Below are positions 7,224 to 15,443 of a DNA stretch of 21,513 nucleotides, in pieces. The notes beneath the pieces were generated by a model that worked only from the letters and a program-made list of their open reading frames with translations, was not told the DNA's origin and made no database searches. Position 1 is the stretch's first letter. Every line of letters starts with the position of its first letter. The DNA lies in contig NZ_JNWK01000087.1 in the NCBI RefSeq assembly GCF_000716445.1, positions 1-21,513 on the forward strand. Reading direction: 5' to 3'. The translations under genes and the position numbers were made by a program. This DNA is from Streptomyces wedmorensis (GTDB lineage Bacteria > Actinomycetota > Actinomycetes > Streptomycetales > Streptomycetaceae).

Positions 7224-7298
7224 TCAGGCGTTGGGCCGCTTGCCGTGGTTCGCCTTCTTCTTCTTGCGCGCACGCTTCTTGTTGCCGCGCTTCGCCAT
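7224..7298 (-). CDS. Very small basic protein, probable 50S ribosomal protein bL37
   Basis: A 24-aa ORF starting MAKRGNKKRARKKKK and ending ANHGKRPNA. About half the residues are Lys or Arg. The length, the MAKRG start and the NHGKRPNA end match my memory of bL37, the 24-residue protein found in mycobacterial 70S ribosome structures and conserved in Actinobacteria. That would place it in the large ribosomal subunit as an rRNA-binding peptide. Translation signals are excellent: GGGAGGA ends 6 nt before the ATG (SD at 7305-7311). It has its own possible -10 box and a strong terminator, so it looks like an independent, well-expressed gene inserted among cob genes. It is below usual ORF cut-offs and easily missed. 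Confidence 0.8.
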   Translation of the reverse strand: MAKRGNKKRARKKKKANHGKRPNA

Positions 7299-7338
7299 GG
7301 GGATTCCTCCCTTTCCGTGGGGGTTCCTGCGCTGTCGA

Positions 7339-7344
7339 GCCTAG
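7339..7344 (-). promoter_or_regulatory. Possible -10 box for the bL37-like gene
   Basis: Read on the minus strand this is TAGGCT, matching TAnnnT, about 40 bp upstream of the ATG. That leaves a leader of roughly 35 nt carrying the strong SD. No clear -35 box is seen, so confidence is low. Confidence 0.3.
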
Positions 7345-7393
7345 GTTCGGTCCCGGGCGTCCGCATGTCGGTGCCACGGGCTTGAATGGACCC

Positions 7394-8071
7394 GTGACCG
7401 TCTACGACACCGCCCGGGCGCTGCCGGGCATCGAGGAACTGCGCGACCACAGCCGAGGGCTCGCGATGCTGGAGGCCGTGCTCTGCCCGGAGTGGGAGAG
7501 CCGCTACTACTCCTTCGACGCGCACTGGTCGGAGACCGAGCAGCTGGCGTCCATGAAGGACGGATCGGGCGACGAGTACACGATCGTCCTCTCGCCCGCC
7601 GGGGCGTTCGCCCGCGTCTTCGCCCACGAGTCGCCGCTGAGCCCGTTCGGGGAGCTCGCCGACGGACTGACCTGGCCCGGCGTGGTCGACGGGGTCCCGG
7701 AGGCCTTCCGCGAGTACCTGACGGAGCCCGCGTTCACCGACGAGGACGGGGTCCACGTGACCACCGCCTGCCTGTGGCGCGAGACCGGGGACACCGCCTG
7801 GCGCACCGGCCCGGTCGAGTTCCCCGACCTGGACGGCCACGAGGACCCGGACGGCTCCGAGGGCCTCCTCCACCTGCTCGTGGACCGCTCGGCCGAGGCC
7901 TACGCCACCTGGGCGTCCGACTACTACGAGACCCGGGTCGACCCGGAGGCCGTCCGCCACGTCCTGGCGCTGCGTCCGCTGACGGCCGAGGTCGTGGCGG
8001 CCCTCAACCCGGACGCCGACCTCGCCGCCCTCGCGGACGACATCGCGGAGATCGACTACCCGGTCGCGTAG
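7394..8071 (+). CDS. Conserved hypothetical acidic protein
   Basis: A 225-aa, strongly acidic, soluble protein with no signal peptide, membrane helix or catalytic motif that I recognise. Aromatic- and acid-rich blocks such as EWESRYYSFDAHWS and SDYYETRVDPEAVRHVLALRP stand out, and it ends EIDYPVA. Streptomycetes carry proteins of this kind without assigned function. The frame opens with a TTG at 7382, but the GTG at 7394 is preferred: TTGAAT lies 6 nt before it and may be a -10 box for a leaderless start. No SD fits either codon. It is divergent from the bL37-like gene and convergent with the acetyltransferase gene, 15 bp away, so it is probably a single-gene unit. Confidence 0.7.
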   Translation: MTVYDTARALPGIEELRDHSRGLAMLEAVLCPEWESRYYSFDAHWSETEQLASMKDGSGDEYTIVLSPAGAFARVFAHESPLSPFGELADGLTWPGVVDGVPEAFREYLTEPAFTDEDGVHVTTACLWRETGDTAWRTGPVEFPDLDGHEDPDGSEGLLHLLVDRSAEAYATWASDYYETRVDPEAVRHVLALRPLTAEVVAALNPDADLAALADDIAEIDYPVA

Positions 8072-8086
8072 GCCGCCCGGGCGCGC

Positions 8087-8641
8087 TCACGCCGGAGTGG
8101 TCCCCCACTCCGGCGCCAGCACCGACATCACCGTCGCGTCCACCCGCTCGCCCTCCCACAGCAGCGCCCCGCGCAGGACGCCCTCCGCCGTGAACCCGGC
8201 CTTCTCGTACACCCGGCGGGCGCGCGGGTTGAACGCGTACACCTCCAGGGAGATCCGGTACAGGCCGAGGGACTCGAAGCCGTACCCGACGATCAGCCGG
8301 GTCGCCTCCGTCCCGAGGCCCCGCCCCGTCGCCCCCGGCACGAACACGATCCGGAACGAACAGCTCTCGTTGTCGGCGTCCCACTCGTTGAGGACCGCCT
8401 CCCCGACGACCCTCCCCGTCGCCCGCTCGACGACGGCCAGGTCGAGCCGGTCGTCCTGGTCGGACCGCGAGCCGTACCACTTCCGCAGCGTCGGCTCGTC
8501 GAAACTCGCGTGCCCGCCGGTCAGCCGGCTCACCTCCGCGTCCTCGAACAGCGGCAGCAGTGCGGGCACGTCCTCCTCGGTGAGGGGACGGAGGACGACG
8601 AGGTCGCCGGTCAGCGTGGGCTTGTACGAGAAGTCGGTCAT
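8087..8641 (-). CDS. GNAT family N-acetyltransferase (RimJ/RimL-like)
   Basis: A 184-aa acetyl-CoA-dependent N-acetyltransferase. It opens with the typical DLVVLRPLTEEDVPALL (13-29). The acetyl-CoA pyrophosphate-binding loop is GATGRGLGTEA (103-113), followed by NPRARRVYEKAGF, the usual C-terminal motif of the RimJ/RimL-like group. The substrate could be a protein N-terminus, an amino acid or an antibiotic; nothing visible decides. It lies 41 bp downstream of cbiD on the same strand and may be co-transcribed, although GAGAAT sits 6 nt before the ATG and could be the -10 box of its own leaderless promoter. No clear SD is present. Confidence 0.9.
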   Translation of the reverse strand: MTDFSYKPTLTGDLVVLRPLTEEDVPALLPLFEDAEVSRLTGGHASFDEPTLRKWYGSRSDQDDRLDLAVVERATGRVVGEAVLNEWDADNESCSFRIVFVPGATGRGLGTEATRLIVGYGFESLGLYRISLEVYAFNPRARRVYEKAGFTAEGVLRGALLWEGERVDATVMSVLAPEWGTTPA

Positions 8642-8682
8642 CCCCGGATTCTCGGCGGTCGCCGCGCCCGCTGTCGTCCGGA

Positions 8683-9801
8683 TTACGGCCCCGCCACCGA
8701 CGAGCGTCCGACGACCGTTCCCGCGCGGTCGATGCAGATCACGTCGACGGCGACCGGGGCGCCCCGCAGGACCGCGAGGGCCTCGTCGCGGGCGCGGGCG
8801 GCGACGAGGTCGCCGAGGGGGACGGCGGCGGCCTCGCAGAGGCGGAGGGCGGCGAGGCCGGTGTTGGCGGCGGCGATCTCGGCGGCGAGCGCCTCGGACG
8901 CGCCACCGGTGCGGGCGAGGTCGGCGAGGAAGGCCTTGTCGACCTGGGAGCGGGCCGAGTGCAGGTCGAGGTGCCCGGCGGCCAGCTTGGAGAGCTTGGC
9001 GAAACCGCCGCAGAGGGTGAGCCGGTCGACCGGGTGACGGCGGATGTACTTGAGGACGGCGCCCGCGAAGTCGCCCATGTCGAGGAGGGCGATCTCCGGC
9101 AGGTCGTAGAGCGTTGTCACGGTGCGCTCGGAGGTGGAGCCGGTGCAGCCGGCGACGTGCGTCAGGCCGCCCGCGCGGGCCACGTCCACGCCCCGGCGGA
9201 TGGAGTCGATCCAGGCCGAGCAGGAGTACGGGACGACGACGCCGGTCGTGCCGAGGATCGACAGGCCGCCGAGGATGCCGATCCGGGGGTTCCAGGTCGA
9301 GCGGGCGATCTCGGCGCCGTTGTCGACGGACACGGTGATCTCCACGTCTCCGGCGCCGCCGTGCCGGGCCGCGACCTCGGCGACGTGCTCGCGCATCAGC
9401 TGCCGGGGCACGGGGTTGATCGCGGGCTCCCCGACCTCCAGGGGCAGGCCCGGCAGGGTGACGGTGCCGACGCCCTCTCCGGCCCGGAAGACGACTCCGG
9501 AGCCCGGCGGCAGCAGCCGTACCGTCGAGCGGATCACGGCCCCGTGGGTGACGTCCGGGTCGTCGCCGGCGTCCTTCACGACGGCGGCCATGGCGGAACC
9601 GGCCGCCAGGGACTCGGCGGTCAGCGCGAACGCCGGCGTCTGCCCCTTCGGCAGCGTGATCGTCACCGGGTCGGGGAAGTCGCCGGTCAGCAGGGCCGTG
9701 TACGCGGCGGTCGTCGCAGCCGTCGCACAGGCACCGGTCGTCCAGCCCGGGCGGAGACCGGTGTGCTTGAGTTGGGCCTCACGCCCGCCGCCTGAAGTCA
9801 C
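8683..9801 (-). CDS. cbiD: Precorrin-5 / cobalt-precorrin-5B C1-methyltransferase, CbiD
   Basis: A 372-aa CbiD, the C1-methyltransferase of the corrin ring. CbiD is unrelated in sequence to CobF, which does this job in the classic aerobic pathway. Signatures are GWTTGACATAATTAAY (19-34) near the N-terminus, NPRIGILGGLSILGTTGVV in the middle and LCGGFAKLSKLAAGHLD near the C-terminus. The frame is open far upstream, but homology begins at HTGLRPGW, and the GTG at 9801 has AGGAG 7 nt before it. The gene is back to back with cobK, 12 bp apart. With CobG and CobN nearby it presumably acts on the cobalt-free intermediate; this is inference. Confidence 0.93.
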   Translation of the reverse strand: MTSGGGREAQLKHTGLRPGWTTGACATAATTAAYTALLTGDFPDPVTITLPKGQTPAFALTAESLAAGSAMAAVVKDAGDDPDVTHGAVIRSTVRLLPPGSGVVFRAGEGVGTVTLPGLPLEVGEPAINPVPRQLMREHVAEVAARHGGAGDVEITVSVDNGAEIARSTWNPRIGILGGLSILGTTGVVVPYSCSAWIDSIRRGVDVARAGGLTHVAGCTGSTSERTVTTLYDLPEIALLDMGDFAGAVLKYIRRHPVDRLTLCGGFAKLSKLAAGHLDLHSARSQVDKAFLADLARTGGASEALAAEIAAANTGLAALRLCEAAAVPLGDLVAARARDEALAVLRGAPVAVDVICIDRAGTVVGRSSVAGP

Positions 9802-9813
9802 GAAGAGGCTCCT
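9802..9813. promoter_or_regulatory. Interlocked ribosome binding sites of cbiD and cobK
   Basis: The 12-bp gap GAAGAGGCTCCT holds both SDs. On the plus strand GAAGAGG (9802-9808) lies 5 nt before the cobK GTG. On the minus strand AGGAG (9813-9809) lies 7 nt before the cbiD GTG. Neither promoter fits here, so each must lie inside the other gene. Confidence 0.75.
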
Positions 9814-10545
9814 GTGCACGTACTCATTCTCGGGGGCACCACCGAGGCCCGCGCGCTCGCCGGACTGCTGCACGGCTCCGCCGGCCTCCGCGTCACCAGC
9901 TCCCTCGCGGGACGGGTGGCGAGCCCCCGGCTGCCGGTCGGCGAGGTCCGCATCGGCGGCTTCGGCGGCGTCGACGGGCTCGTCGACTGGATACGGGCGC
10001 ACGCCGTGGACGCGGTCATCGACGCCACCCATCCCTTCGCCGAGCACATCAGCTTCAACGCGGCCGCGGCGGCCGCCACCGCCCATGTTCCCCTGCTCGC
10101 CCTCCGCCGCCCCGGCTGGGTCCCCGAGGACGGCGACGACTGGCGTTCCGTGGCGTCCCTGGAGCAGGCGGCCGACGCCCTCGACGGCCTCGGCGACCGC
10201 GTCTTCCTCACCACCGGCCGCCTCGGCCTCGCCTCCTTCGCGGCCTGCCCCCAGTGGTTCCTCGTCCGCTCGGTCGACGCCCCGGACACACCGATGCCGG
10301 CCCGCACGGAGATCCTCCTCGACCGGGGTCCGTTCACCCTCGACGACGAGCGGAAGATCCTCGCCCACCACCGCATCGACGTCCTCGTCACGAAGGACAG
10401 CGGCGGTGCCGCGACCGCACCCAAACTGACGGCCGCCCGAGAGGCGGGCGTCCCGGTCGTGGTGGTCCGCCGCCCCCCGGTGCCGGACGGCGTCCCGGTG
10501 GCGGCGACCCCGGAGGAGGCCGCCGCCTGGGTCGCTACTCGGTGA
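9814..10545 (+). CDS. cobK: Precorrin-6A reductase
   Basis: A 243-aa NAD(P)H-dependent reductase converting precorrin-6A to precorrin-6B, the substrate of CobL. The N-terminal nucleotide-binding segment reads HVLILGGTTEARALA (2-16). DATHPFAEHIS (70-80), TTGR (133-136) and VTKDSGG (192-198) are typical CobK/CbiJ motifs. Length is normal. It starts at a GTG with GAAGAGG upstream, in the tight divergent arrangement with cbiD. Its last 11 bases overlap the 3' end of the convergent PA14/fibronectin-III gene. It is a single-gene unit in this window, although its reaction sits between CbiD and CobL. Confidence 0.94.
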   Translation: MHVLILGGTTEARALAGLLHGSAGLRVTSSLAGRVASPRLPVGEVRIGGFGGVDGLVDWIRAHAVDAVIDATHPFAEHISFNAAAAAATAHVPLLALRRPGWVPEDGDDWRSVASLEQAADALDGLGDRVFLTTGRLGLASFAACPQWFLVRSVDAPDTPMPARTEILLDRGPFTLDDERKILAHHRIDVLVTKDSGGAATAPKLTAAREAGVPVVVVRRPPVPDGVPVAATPEEAAAWVATR

Positions 10546-12226
10546 CGGGCGTGCCGAGTTCGGTGACCTCGACCCAGTTCAGGCCCGGGTCGTCGACGCG
10601 GAGCGTGTTCTCCCAGTCGTCGACGGCGATCACGCCGTACATGACGGTCTCGCCGTCCGCGGGACTGGGGTGGAGGAACGAGGTGGCGCTCTCGGCGAGG
10701 TACTCGACGCGGTGGGCGAGCCAGACGTAGCCGCCGTCGCCGTCGTCGTACCGCTCGGCCTTGAAGACCTCGTACCGCTTGAGGTCGGGCTCCGTGCTCG
10801 CGTCCCACTCGATCAGCACGCCGTCCTCGCGCGGCGTCGCCTTGACGCCCGTGACGGGCGCCGGGGCGACCAGGTCGCCCTCGGTGGTGATCGAGGCCTC
10901 GGCGGAGAGCGGCGACTCGTTGCCGGCCGCGTCCACCGCCGACACGGTGTACCGGTACGTCGTGCCGTGCCAGACGGCCTGCATGTCCTTGAACGCGGTG
11001 AAGGAGGACGTGCCGAGGAGGCTGCCGTTGCGGTAGACGCGGTAGGAGACCACGTCGGTGTCCGCCGGAGCGGTCCAGCGCAGCATGTGCTGCCGTACGG
11101 CGTCCGAGGCGTCCGCCACCGTCAGGCCCGTCGGCGCCCCGGGCGCGTAGTCGCCGTGGGAGACGGAGACGGCGGTCCGCGGGGAGACGTTCCCGGCGGC
11201 GTCGACCGCGGAGACCCAGTACGTGTAGCCGGCCCGCTCGGCGACGCCGGTGTCCCGCCACGCCGTGCCGGTGACACCGGTCGCGACCTGGGCGACGGGA
11301 TCGGTGGTGCCGGTGCGCTGACGGTGCACGGCGTACTTCACCGCGCCCGCGACCGGCTGCCACGCCAGGTCGACGCCGGTGGCGGCGTCGGTCGCGGTGA
11401 CGCCGGCCGGGGCGGCGGTCGGGGTCCGGTCGACCGAGGCGACGGTCAGGTCGGCGCCGCCCCAGGACTCGTTCCCGGCCCGGTCGACGGCGCGGAGTTC
11501 GTAGAGGTACGACTGGCCGGTCGGGGGCGGGTAGTTGAGGTAGGAGGTGCCGGTGATGAGGGCGGTGGAGCTGCTGATCCTGGCCCAGGCGGTGGTGGGC
11601 AGGCGCCGGTAGAGGCGGTAGCCGGCGAGGTCCATCTCCTTGTTGGGCGCCCACTTCACGGTGGCCTTGTTCAGCGCGGTGTCGTAGGCGACGGACGCGC
11701 CGGTCGGCGGGAGGGGGCGGACCTTGTCGACGGTCGCCGAAGTGTTCGGGGCGTAGGTGAACTTGACGTTGGCGGCGCCGGTCCAGGTGGCGTAGTCGAC
11801 GCGGAGGGTGTGGCGGCCGGCGGGGACGGTGAGGGCGACGGTCTTCTTCTGGGTGGTGGTGACGTTGCGCCAGAGGTCGATCCGGCGGACGCCGTCGAGG
11901 TAGACGCGGATGCCGTCCTGGGCTTCGGCGGTGAAGGCGAAGGGGCCGCCGGAGCCGAAGTCGCGGGTGAGGGACCAGCGGACGGAGAAGTTGTCCGTGG
12001 GGAGGGTGACTCCGGCGGGGTCGCCCCAGCCGTAGTTCTCGGCGATGGCACTGTCGCAGACGGTCAGTTTCGGGGTGCCGGTGAGGGTGGTGTTGGCGAA
12101 GTACTGCGCGGTCCAGACGGGGGAGGCGCAGGTGACGGCCGCGGAGGCCGGGGCGGCGGTGAGCAGACCGCCGGATGCGGCGAGGGCGGCCGTGGTGGCC
12201 AGCGCGCTCAGCCGGGTACGAGTCAT
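10535..12226 (-). CDS. Secreted PA14-like / fibronectin type III repeat protein
   Basis: A 563-aa exported protein. A Sec signal peptide spans about 1-30: TRTR, a hydrophobic stretch, then APASAA. A PA14-like beta module (about 37-158) has WTAQYFANTTLTG and DGIRVYLDGVRRIDLW. Four fibronectin III domains follow (about 171-264, 272-355, 362-448, 454-545), most with the end motif YxVSAVDAAGNxSP. No catalytic domain is visible. The likely role is binding carbohydrate or cell-wall material outside the cell. The long upstream open frame is rejected because the signal peptide fixes the start at ATG 12226; no good SD is seen. It is convergent with cobK (11-bp overlap) and divergent from the hydrolase gene, and unrelated to cobalamin synthesis. 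Confidence 0.88.
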   Translation of the reverse strand: MTRTRLSALATTAALAASGGLLTAAPASAAVTCASPVWTAQYFANTTLTGTPKLTVCDSAIAENYGWGDPAGVTLPTDNFSVRWSLTRDFGSGGPFAFTAEAQDGIRVYLDGVRRIDLWRNVTTTQKKTVALTVPAGRHTLRVDYATWTGAANVKFTYAPNTSATVDKVRPLPPTGASVAYDTALNKATVKWAPNKEMDLAGYRLYRRLPTTAWARISSSTALITGTSYLNYPPPTGQSYLYELRAVDRAGNESWGGADLTVASVDRTPTAAPAGVTATDAATGVDLAWQPVAGAVKYAVHRQRTGTTDPVAQVATGVTGTAWRDTGVAERAGYTYWVSAVDAAGNVSPRTAVSVSHGDYAPGAPTGLTVADASDAVRQHMLRWTAPADTDVVSYRVYRNGSLLGTSSFTAFKDMQAVWHGTTYRYTVSAVDAAGNESPLSAEASITTEGDLVAPAPVTGVKATPREDGVLIEWDASTEPDLKRYEVFKAERYDDGDGGYVWLAHRVEYLAESATSFLHPSPADGETVMYGVIAVDDWENTLRVDDPGLNWVEVTELGTPVTE

Positions 12227-12379
12227 CACAGAGGGAGGGCCCTTTCCGGACCTACGGGACACAGGTGATGTGGGGGGAGCAGGGCGGTGCGGGTGGGAGC
12301 CGGTCCACCGCCGGGAGGGGACTCTACCTGCCGGTTCCTTCCGCGCGACAGGGGATTCCTCCCGGCGTTCAATGGAGGG

Positions 12380-13936
12380 GTGGGTACCGTCCGGTGGCTG
12401 GCCACGGCGGGACTCGTGGCGCTGATGGGCGCCGCGCCGAGTCCCTCGCCGACACCCGCGCCCGAGCCTCCCCCCGCGCAGCCGCCGCCGCTGCTCGACC
12501 GGGCGGACGTGGACCGGGCGGTGGGCCGGCTCGACGCGGACGTCGCGGCGATGATGAAACGGACCGGGGTGCCGGGGGTGTCCGTGGCCGTGGTGTACCA
12601 GGGCAAGGTGGTGCACCTGGAGGGGTACGGGGTGCGGGAGGTGGGGAAGAGCGCGCGGGTGGACGCGGACACGGTGTTCCAGCTGGCGTCCGTGTCGAAG
12701 CCGATCGCGTCGACGATCGTGTCCGGGGCGGTCGGGGTGGAGGGCTGGCAGAAGCCGGTGGCACCGGAGTTGCCGGAGTTCCGGCTGAAGGACCCGTGGG
12801 TGACGTCGCACATGACGGTGGCGGACCTGTTCTCGCACCGCAGCGGGCTGCCGGACCACGCGGGGGACCTGCTGGAGGACCTGGGCTACGACCGGGACTA
12901 CATCCTGGCGCACCTGCGGTACGAGCCGCTGGCGCCGTTCCGGGCGAGTTACGCGTACACGAACTTCGGCCTGACGGGGGCGGCCGAGGCGGTGGCGGTG
13001 GAGAAGGGCGTGGCGTGGGAGAAGCTGGCCGAGGACACGCTGTACGGGCCGGCGGGGATGAACGACACCAGTTCCGCCTTCCGGGACTTCGAGGAGAACC
13101 CCGACCGGGCCGTGGGGCACGTGAAGGAGCCCGACGGGACGTGGAAGGCGCGGTACGTGCGGGACCCGGACGCCCAGTCGCCGGCGGGTGGTGTCAGTTC
13201 GTCGGCGCGGGACATGGCGGTGTGGCTGCGGCTGCAGTTGGCGAACGGGACGCTCGACGGGCGGGAGATCGTCGACGCCGAGGCGCTGGAACTCACCCAT
13301 CACCCGGAGTCGGTGGCCTCTCCGGCGCGGGCCCCGGCGGGCAGGACCGGGTTCTACGGACTCGGCTGGAACGTGTCGTACGACGACGAGGGAAGGCTGC
13401 GGCTCTCGCACACGGGGGCGTTCGCGGAGGGCGCGCACACCAACGTGACGATGCTGCCGGGTGAGGAGCTGGGCATCGTCGTCCTCACGAACGGGGCGCC
13501 GGTCGGCGTCGCGGACGCGGTCGCCCTGGACTTCTTCGACACCGCGCAGGAGGGGAAGCCCAGCCGGGACTGGGTGCCGCTCGTCAACGCGCTCTACGAG
13601 CAGGAGGCGGACGCCGGCCGGTCGCCGACGGACTACGCGCATCCGCCGGCCGACGCCTCCGCCGCGAAGGCGGCCGACGCGTACGCCGGCACGTACACCA
13701 GCGACTACTACGGCCGGATGACGGTGGCCGAGGCCGACGGCGGCCTGGTGCTGCGGCTGGGGCCGGAGCCCCAGACGTACCGGCTGACGCACTACTCCGG
13801 CGACACGTTCAGCTTCCCGACGCGCGGGGAGAACGCCGTCGGCCTGACCGGCGTCACGTTCTCCCCGGACGGCAGGACCGTCCGCGTCGAGTACCTGGAC
13901 CAGGAGGGTCTGGGCACGTTCACCCGTACCCCCTAG
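12380..13936 (+). CDS. Secreted serine hydrolase, beta-lactamase/PBP4* family
   Basis: A 518-aa protein of the serine beta-lactamase-like fold (class C beta-lactamase, D-amino-peptidase or esterase group). The active-site triad of motifs is complete: SVSK (104-107) with nucleophile Ser104 and base Lys107, YTN (193-195) and HTG (344-346). The C-terminal 100 residues, with YAGTYTSDYYGRM, resemble the DUF3471 accessory domain often fused to such enzymes. The N-terminus VRWLATAGLVALMGAAP is a short signal sequence followed by a Pro-rich linker, so it is probably exported. The GTG at 12380 is chosen because it keeps the signal peptide whole; TTCAAT lies 6 nt upstream, while GGAGG is only 1 nt away. 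It ends 7 bp before the convergent cobIJ. Substrate unknown. Confidence 0.88.
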   Translation: MGTVRWLATAGLVALMGAAPSPSPTPAPEPPPAQPPPLLDRADVDRAVGRLDADVAAMMKRTGVPGVSVAVVYQGKVVHLEGYGVREVGKSARVDADTVFQLASVSKPIASTIVSGAVGVEGWQKPVAPELPEFRLKDPWVTSHMTVADLFSHRSGLPDHAGDLLEDLGYDRDYILAHLRYEPLAPFRASYAYTNFGLTGAAEAVAVEKGVAWEKLAEDTLYGPAGMNDTSSAFRDFEENPDRAVGHVKEPDGTWKARYVRDPDAQSPAGGVSSSARDMAVWLRLQLANGTLDGREIVDAEALELTHHPESVASPARAPAGRTGFYGLGWNVSYDDEGRLRLSHTGAFAEGAHTNVTMLPGEELGIVVLTNGAPVGVADAVALDFFDTAQEGKPSRDWVPLVNALYEQEADAGRSPTDYAHPPADASAAKAADAYAGTYTSDYYGRMTVAEADGGLVLRLGPEPQTYRLTHYSGDTFSFPTRGENAVGLTGVTFSPDGRTVRVEYLDQEGLGTFTRTP

Positions 13937-13943
13937 GGGGTGG

Positions 13944-15443
13944 TCACCCGTACCGGCGCGGCGTCCAGGCGATGGTGCGGCCGTCGGCGCGTTCGACCGC
14001 GCGGGTCTGCGAGGAGCCGATGAGGAGCAGGGTCCGCATGTCGACCTCGGAGGGCTCCAGGGTCTTCAGGGTGACGACCCGGACGGACTGCTCGGGGCCG
14101 CCGACGTCGCGGGCGACGACGACCGGCGTCTCCGGGGAGCGCAGTTCGAGGAGGAGGTCGCGGGCGGCGGCCACCTGGTGGGTGCGCGACTTGGAGCCCG
14201 GGTTGTAGAGGGCGACGACCAGGTCGGCGGAGGCGGCGGCGCGCAGCCGGGCCTCGATGACGTCCCAGGGCTTGAGCCGGTCGGAGAGGGAGATCGTGGC
14301 GTAGTCGTGGCCGAGCGGGGCGCCCGCGGCGGCGGCGGCCGCGTTGGCGGCGGTCACCCCCGGGAGGACCCGTACGGGCACGTCGGCGTACGCCGGTTCG
14401 CAGGCGACCTCCAGGACCGCGGTGGCCATGGCGAAGACGCCGGGGTCGCCGCCGGAGACGACCGCGACCTTGCGGCCGCGCCGGGCCAGGTCGAGGGCGA
14501 ACTCGGCCCGCTCGGACTCGACCTTGTTGTCGGAGCCGTGGCGGATCTGGCCGGGGCGGAGCACCGGCACCCGGTCGAGGTAGGTGGTGTAGCCGACGAG
14601 GACGTCGGCGTTGACGAGCGCGCCGCGCGACTCGGGGGTCAGCCAGGGCGCGCCGGCCGGGCCGGTGCCGACGACGACGACCTCGCCGCGGTCCCGCACG
14701 GGGGGCTCCTGGTCGATGCGGGAGGGCAGGACGGCGACCGAGAAGTACGGGACGGTGGCCGGGTCGACCTCCGAGAGGCGCTCCGTCCGCTCGCCCGCCA
14801 TGAACGCCCGCTCCACGTACCGGGCGTCGTCGAGGCGGCCGGCGCGCTCCAGGGCCCGCTTCACGGTGGGGAAGGTGCGGCCGAGCTTCATCACGACCGC
14901 CGAGTCGGTGCCGGCGAGGCGGGCCGTCAGCTCGTCCTCGGGCAGGGTGCCGGGGATGATCGTGAGGACCTCCTCCGCCTCGCACAGCGGCTCGCCGAGC
15001 CGGGCCGCGGCGGCGCTGACGGAGGTGACGCCGGGGATGACGGTGGTGTCGTAGCGGTCGGCGAGCCGCTTGTGCATGTGCTGGTACGAGCCGTAGAACA
15101 GCGGGTCGCCCTCGGCGAGGACGGCGACCGTGCGGCCGGCGTCGAGGTGGGCGGCGAGGCGGGCCGCGGCCTCCTCGTAGAAGTCGTCGAGTGCGCCCCG
15201 GTAGCCGCCGGGGTGGTCCGTGGTCTCCACGGTGAGCGGGTACACGAGCCGCTCCTCGACGTGGTCCTCGCGGATGTGCTCGGCGGCGATGGAGCGGGCG
15301 ATGGAGCGGCCGTGGCGGGCCGAGTGGTACGCGACGACGTCCGCTTCGGCGATGGCCTTCACCGCGGCCACCGTCATCAGGTTCGGGTCGCCGGGGCCGA
15401 GCCCGACGCCGTACAGCTTGCCCTTCGGGTGGGTGCCGCTCAT
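13944..15443 (-). CDS. cobIJ: Fused precorrin-2 C20- and precorrin-3B C17-methyltransferase
   Basis: A 499-aa fusion of two SAM-dependent tetrapyrrole methylases. The CobI half (about 8-243) has [14 protein letters not shown] (11-24) and [15 protein letters not shown] (109-123), and methylates precorrin-2 at C20. The CobJ half (about 253-495) has [15 protein letters not shown] (256-270), [11 protein letters not shown] (330-340) and LYNPGSKSR (412-420). It methylates C17 with ring contraction to precorrin-4, after CobG makes precorrin-3B. Such fusions are common in Actinobacteria. GGAG lies before the ATG, which overlaps the cobH stop by 4 bp. Fusing enzymes on either side of the CobG step, in one operon with cobG, suggests channelling of unstable intermediates. 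Confidence 0.95.
   Translation of the reverse strand: MSGTHPKGKLYGVGLGPGDPNLMTVAAVKAIAEADVVAYHSARHGRSIARSIAAEHIREDHVEERLVYPLTVETTDHPGGYRGALDDFYEEAAARLAAHLDAGRTVAVLAEGDPLFYGSYQHMHKRLADRYDTTVIPGVTSVSAAAARLGEPLCEAEEVLTIIPGTLPEDELTARLAGTDSAVVMKLGRTFPTVKRALERAGRLDDARYVERAFMAGERTERLSEVDPATVPYFSVAVLPSRIDQEPPVRDRGEVVVVGTGPAGAPWLTPESRGALVNADVLVGYTTYLDRVPVLRPGQIRHGSDNKVESERAEFALDLARRGRKVAVVSGGDPGVFAMATAVLEVACEPAYADVPVRVLPGVTAANAAAAAAGAPLGHDYATISLSDRLKPWDVIEARLRAAASADLVVALYNPGSKSRTHQVAAARDLLLELRSPETPVVVARDVGGPEQSVRVVTLKTLEPSEVDMRTLLLIGSSQTRAVERADGRTIAWTPRRYG

Noticed and set aside
8087..8641. Acetyltransferase as a missing partner in the CbiD step (acetate handling)
   Set aside because: The protein is an ordinary RimJ/RimL-like GNAT and is only adjacent; nothing in its sequence suggests a tetrapyrrole substrate.
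9802..10371. N-terminal extension of CbiD
   Set aside because: It would run antisense through most of cobK and has no CbiD character. The GTG at 9801 has a proper SD.
10670..12268. 532-codon plus-strand frame over the PA14/Fn3 gene
   Set aside because: Composition shadow; the opposite strand encodes a signal peptide, a PA14-like module and four recognisable fibronectin III domains.
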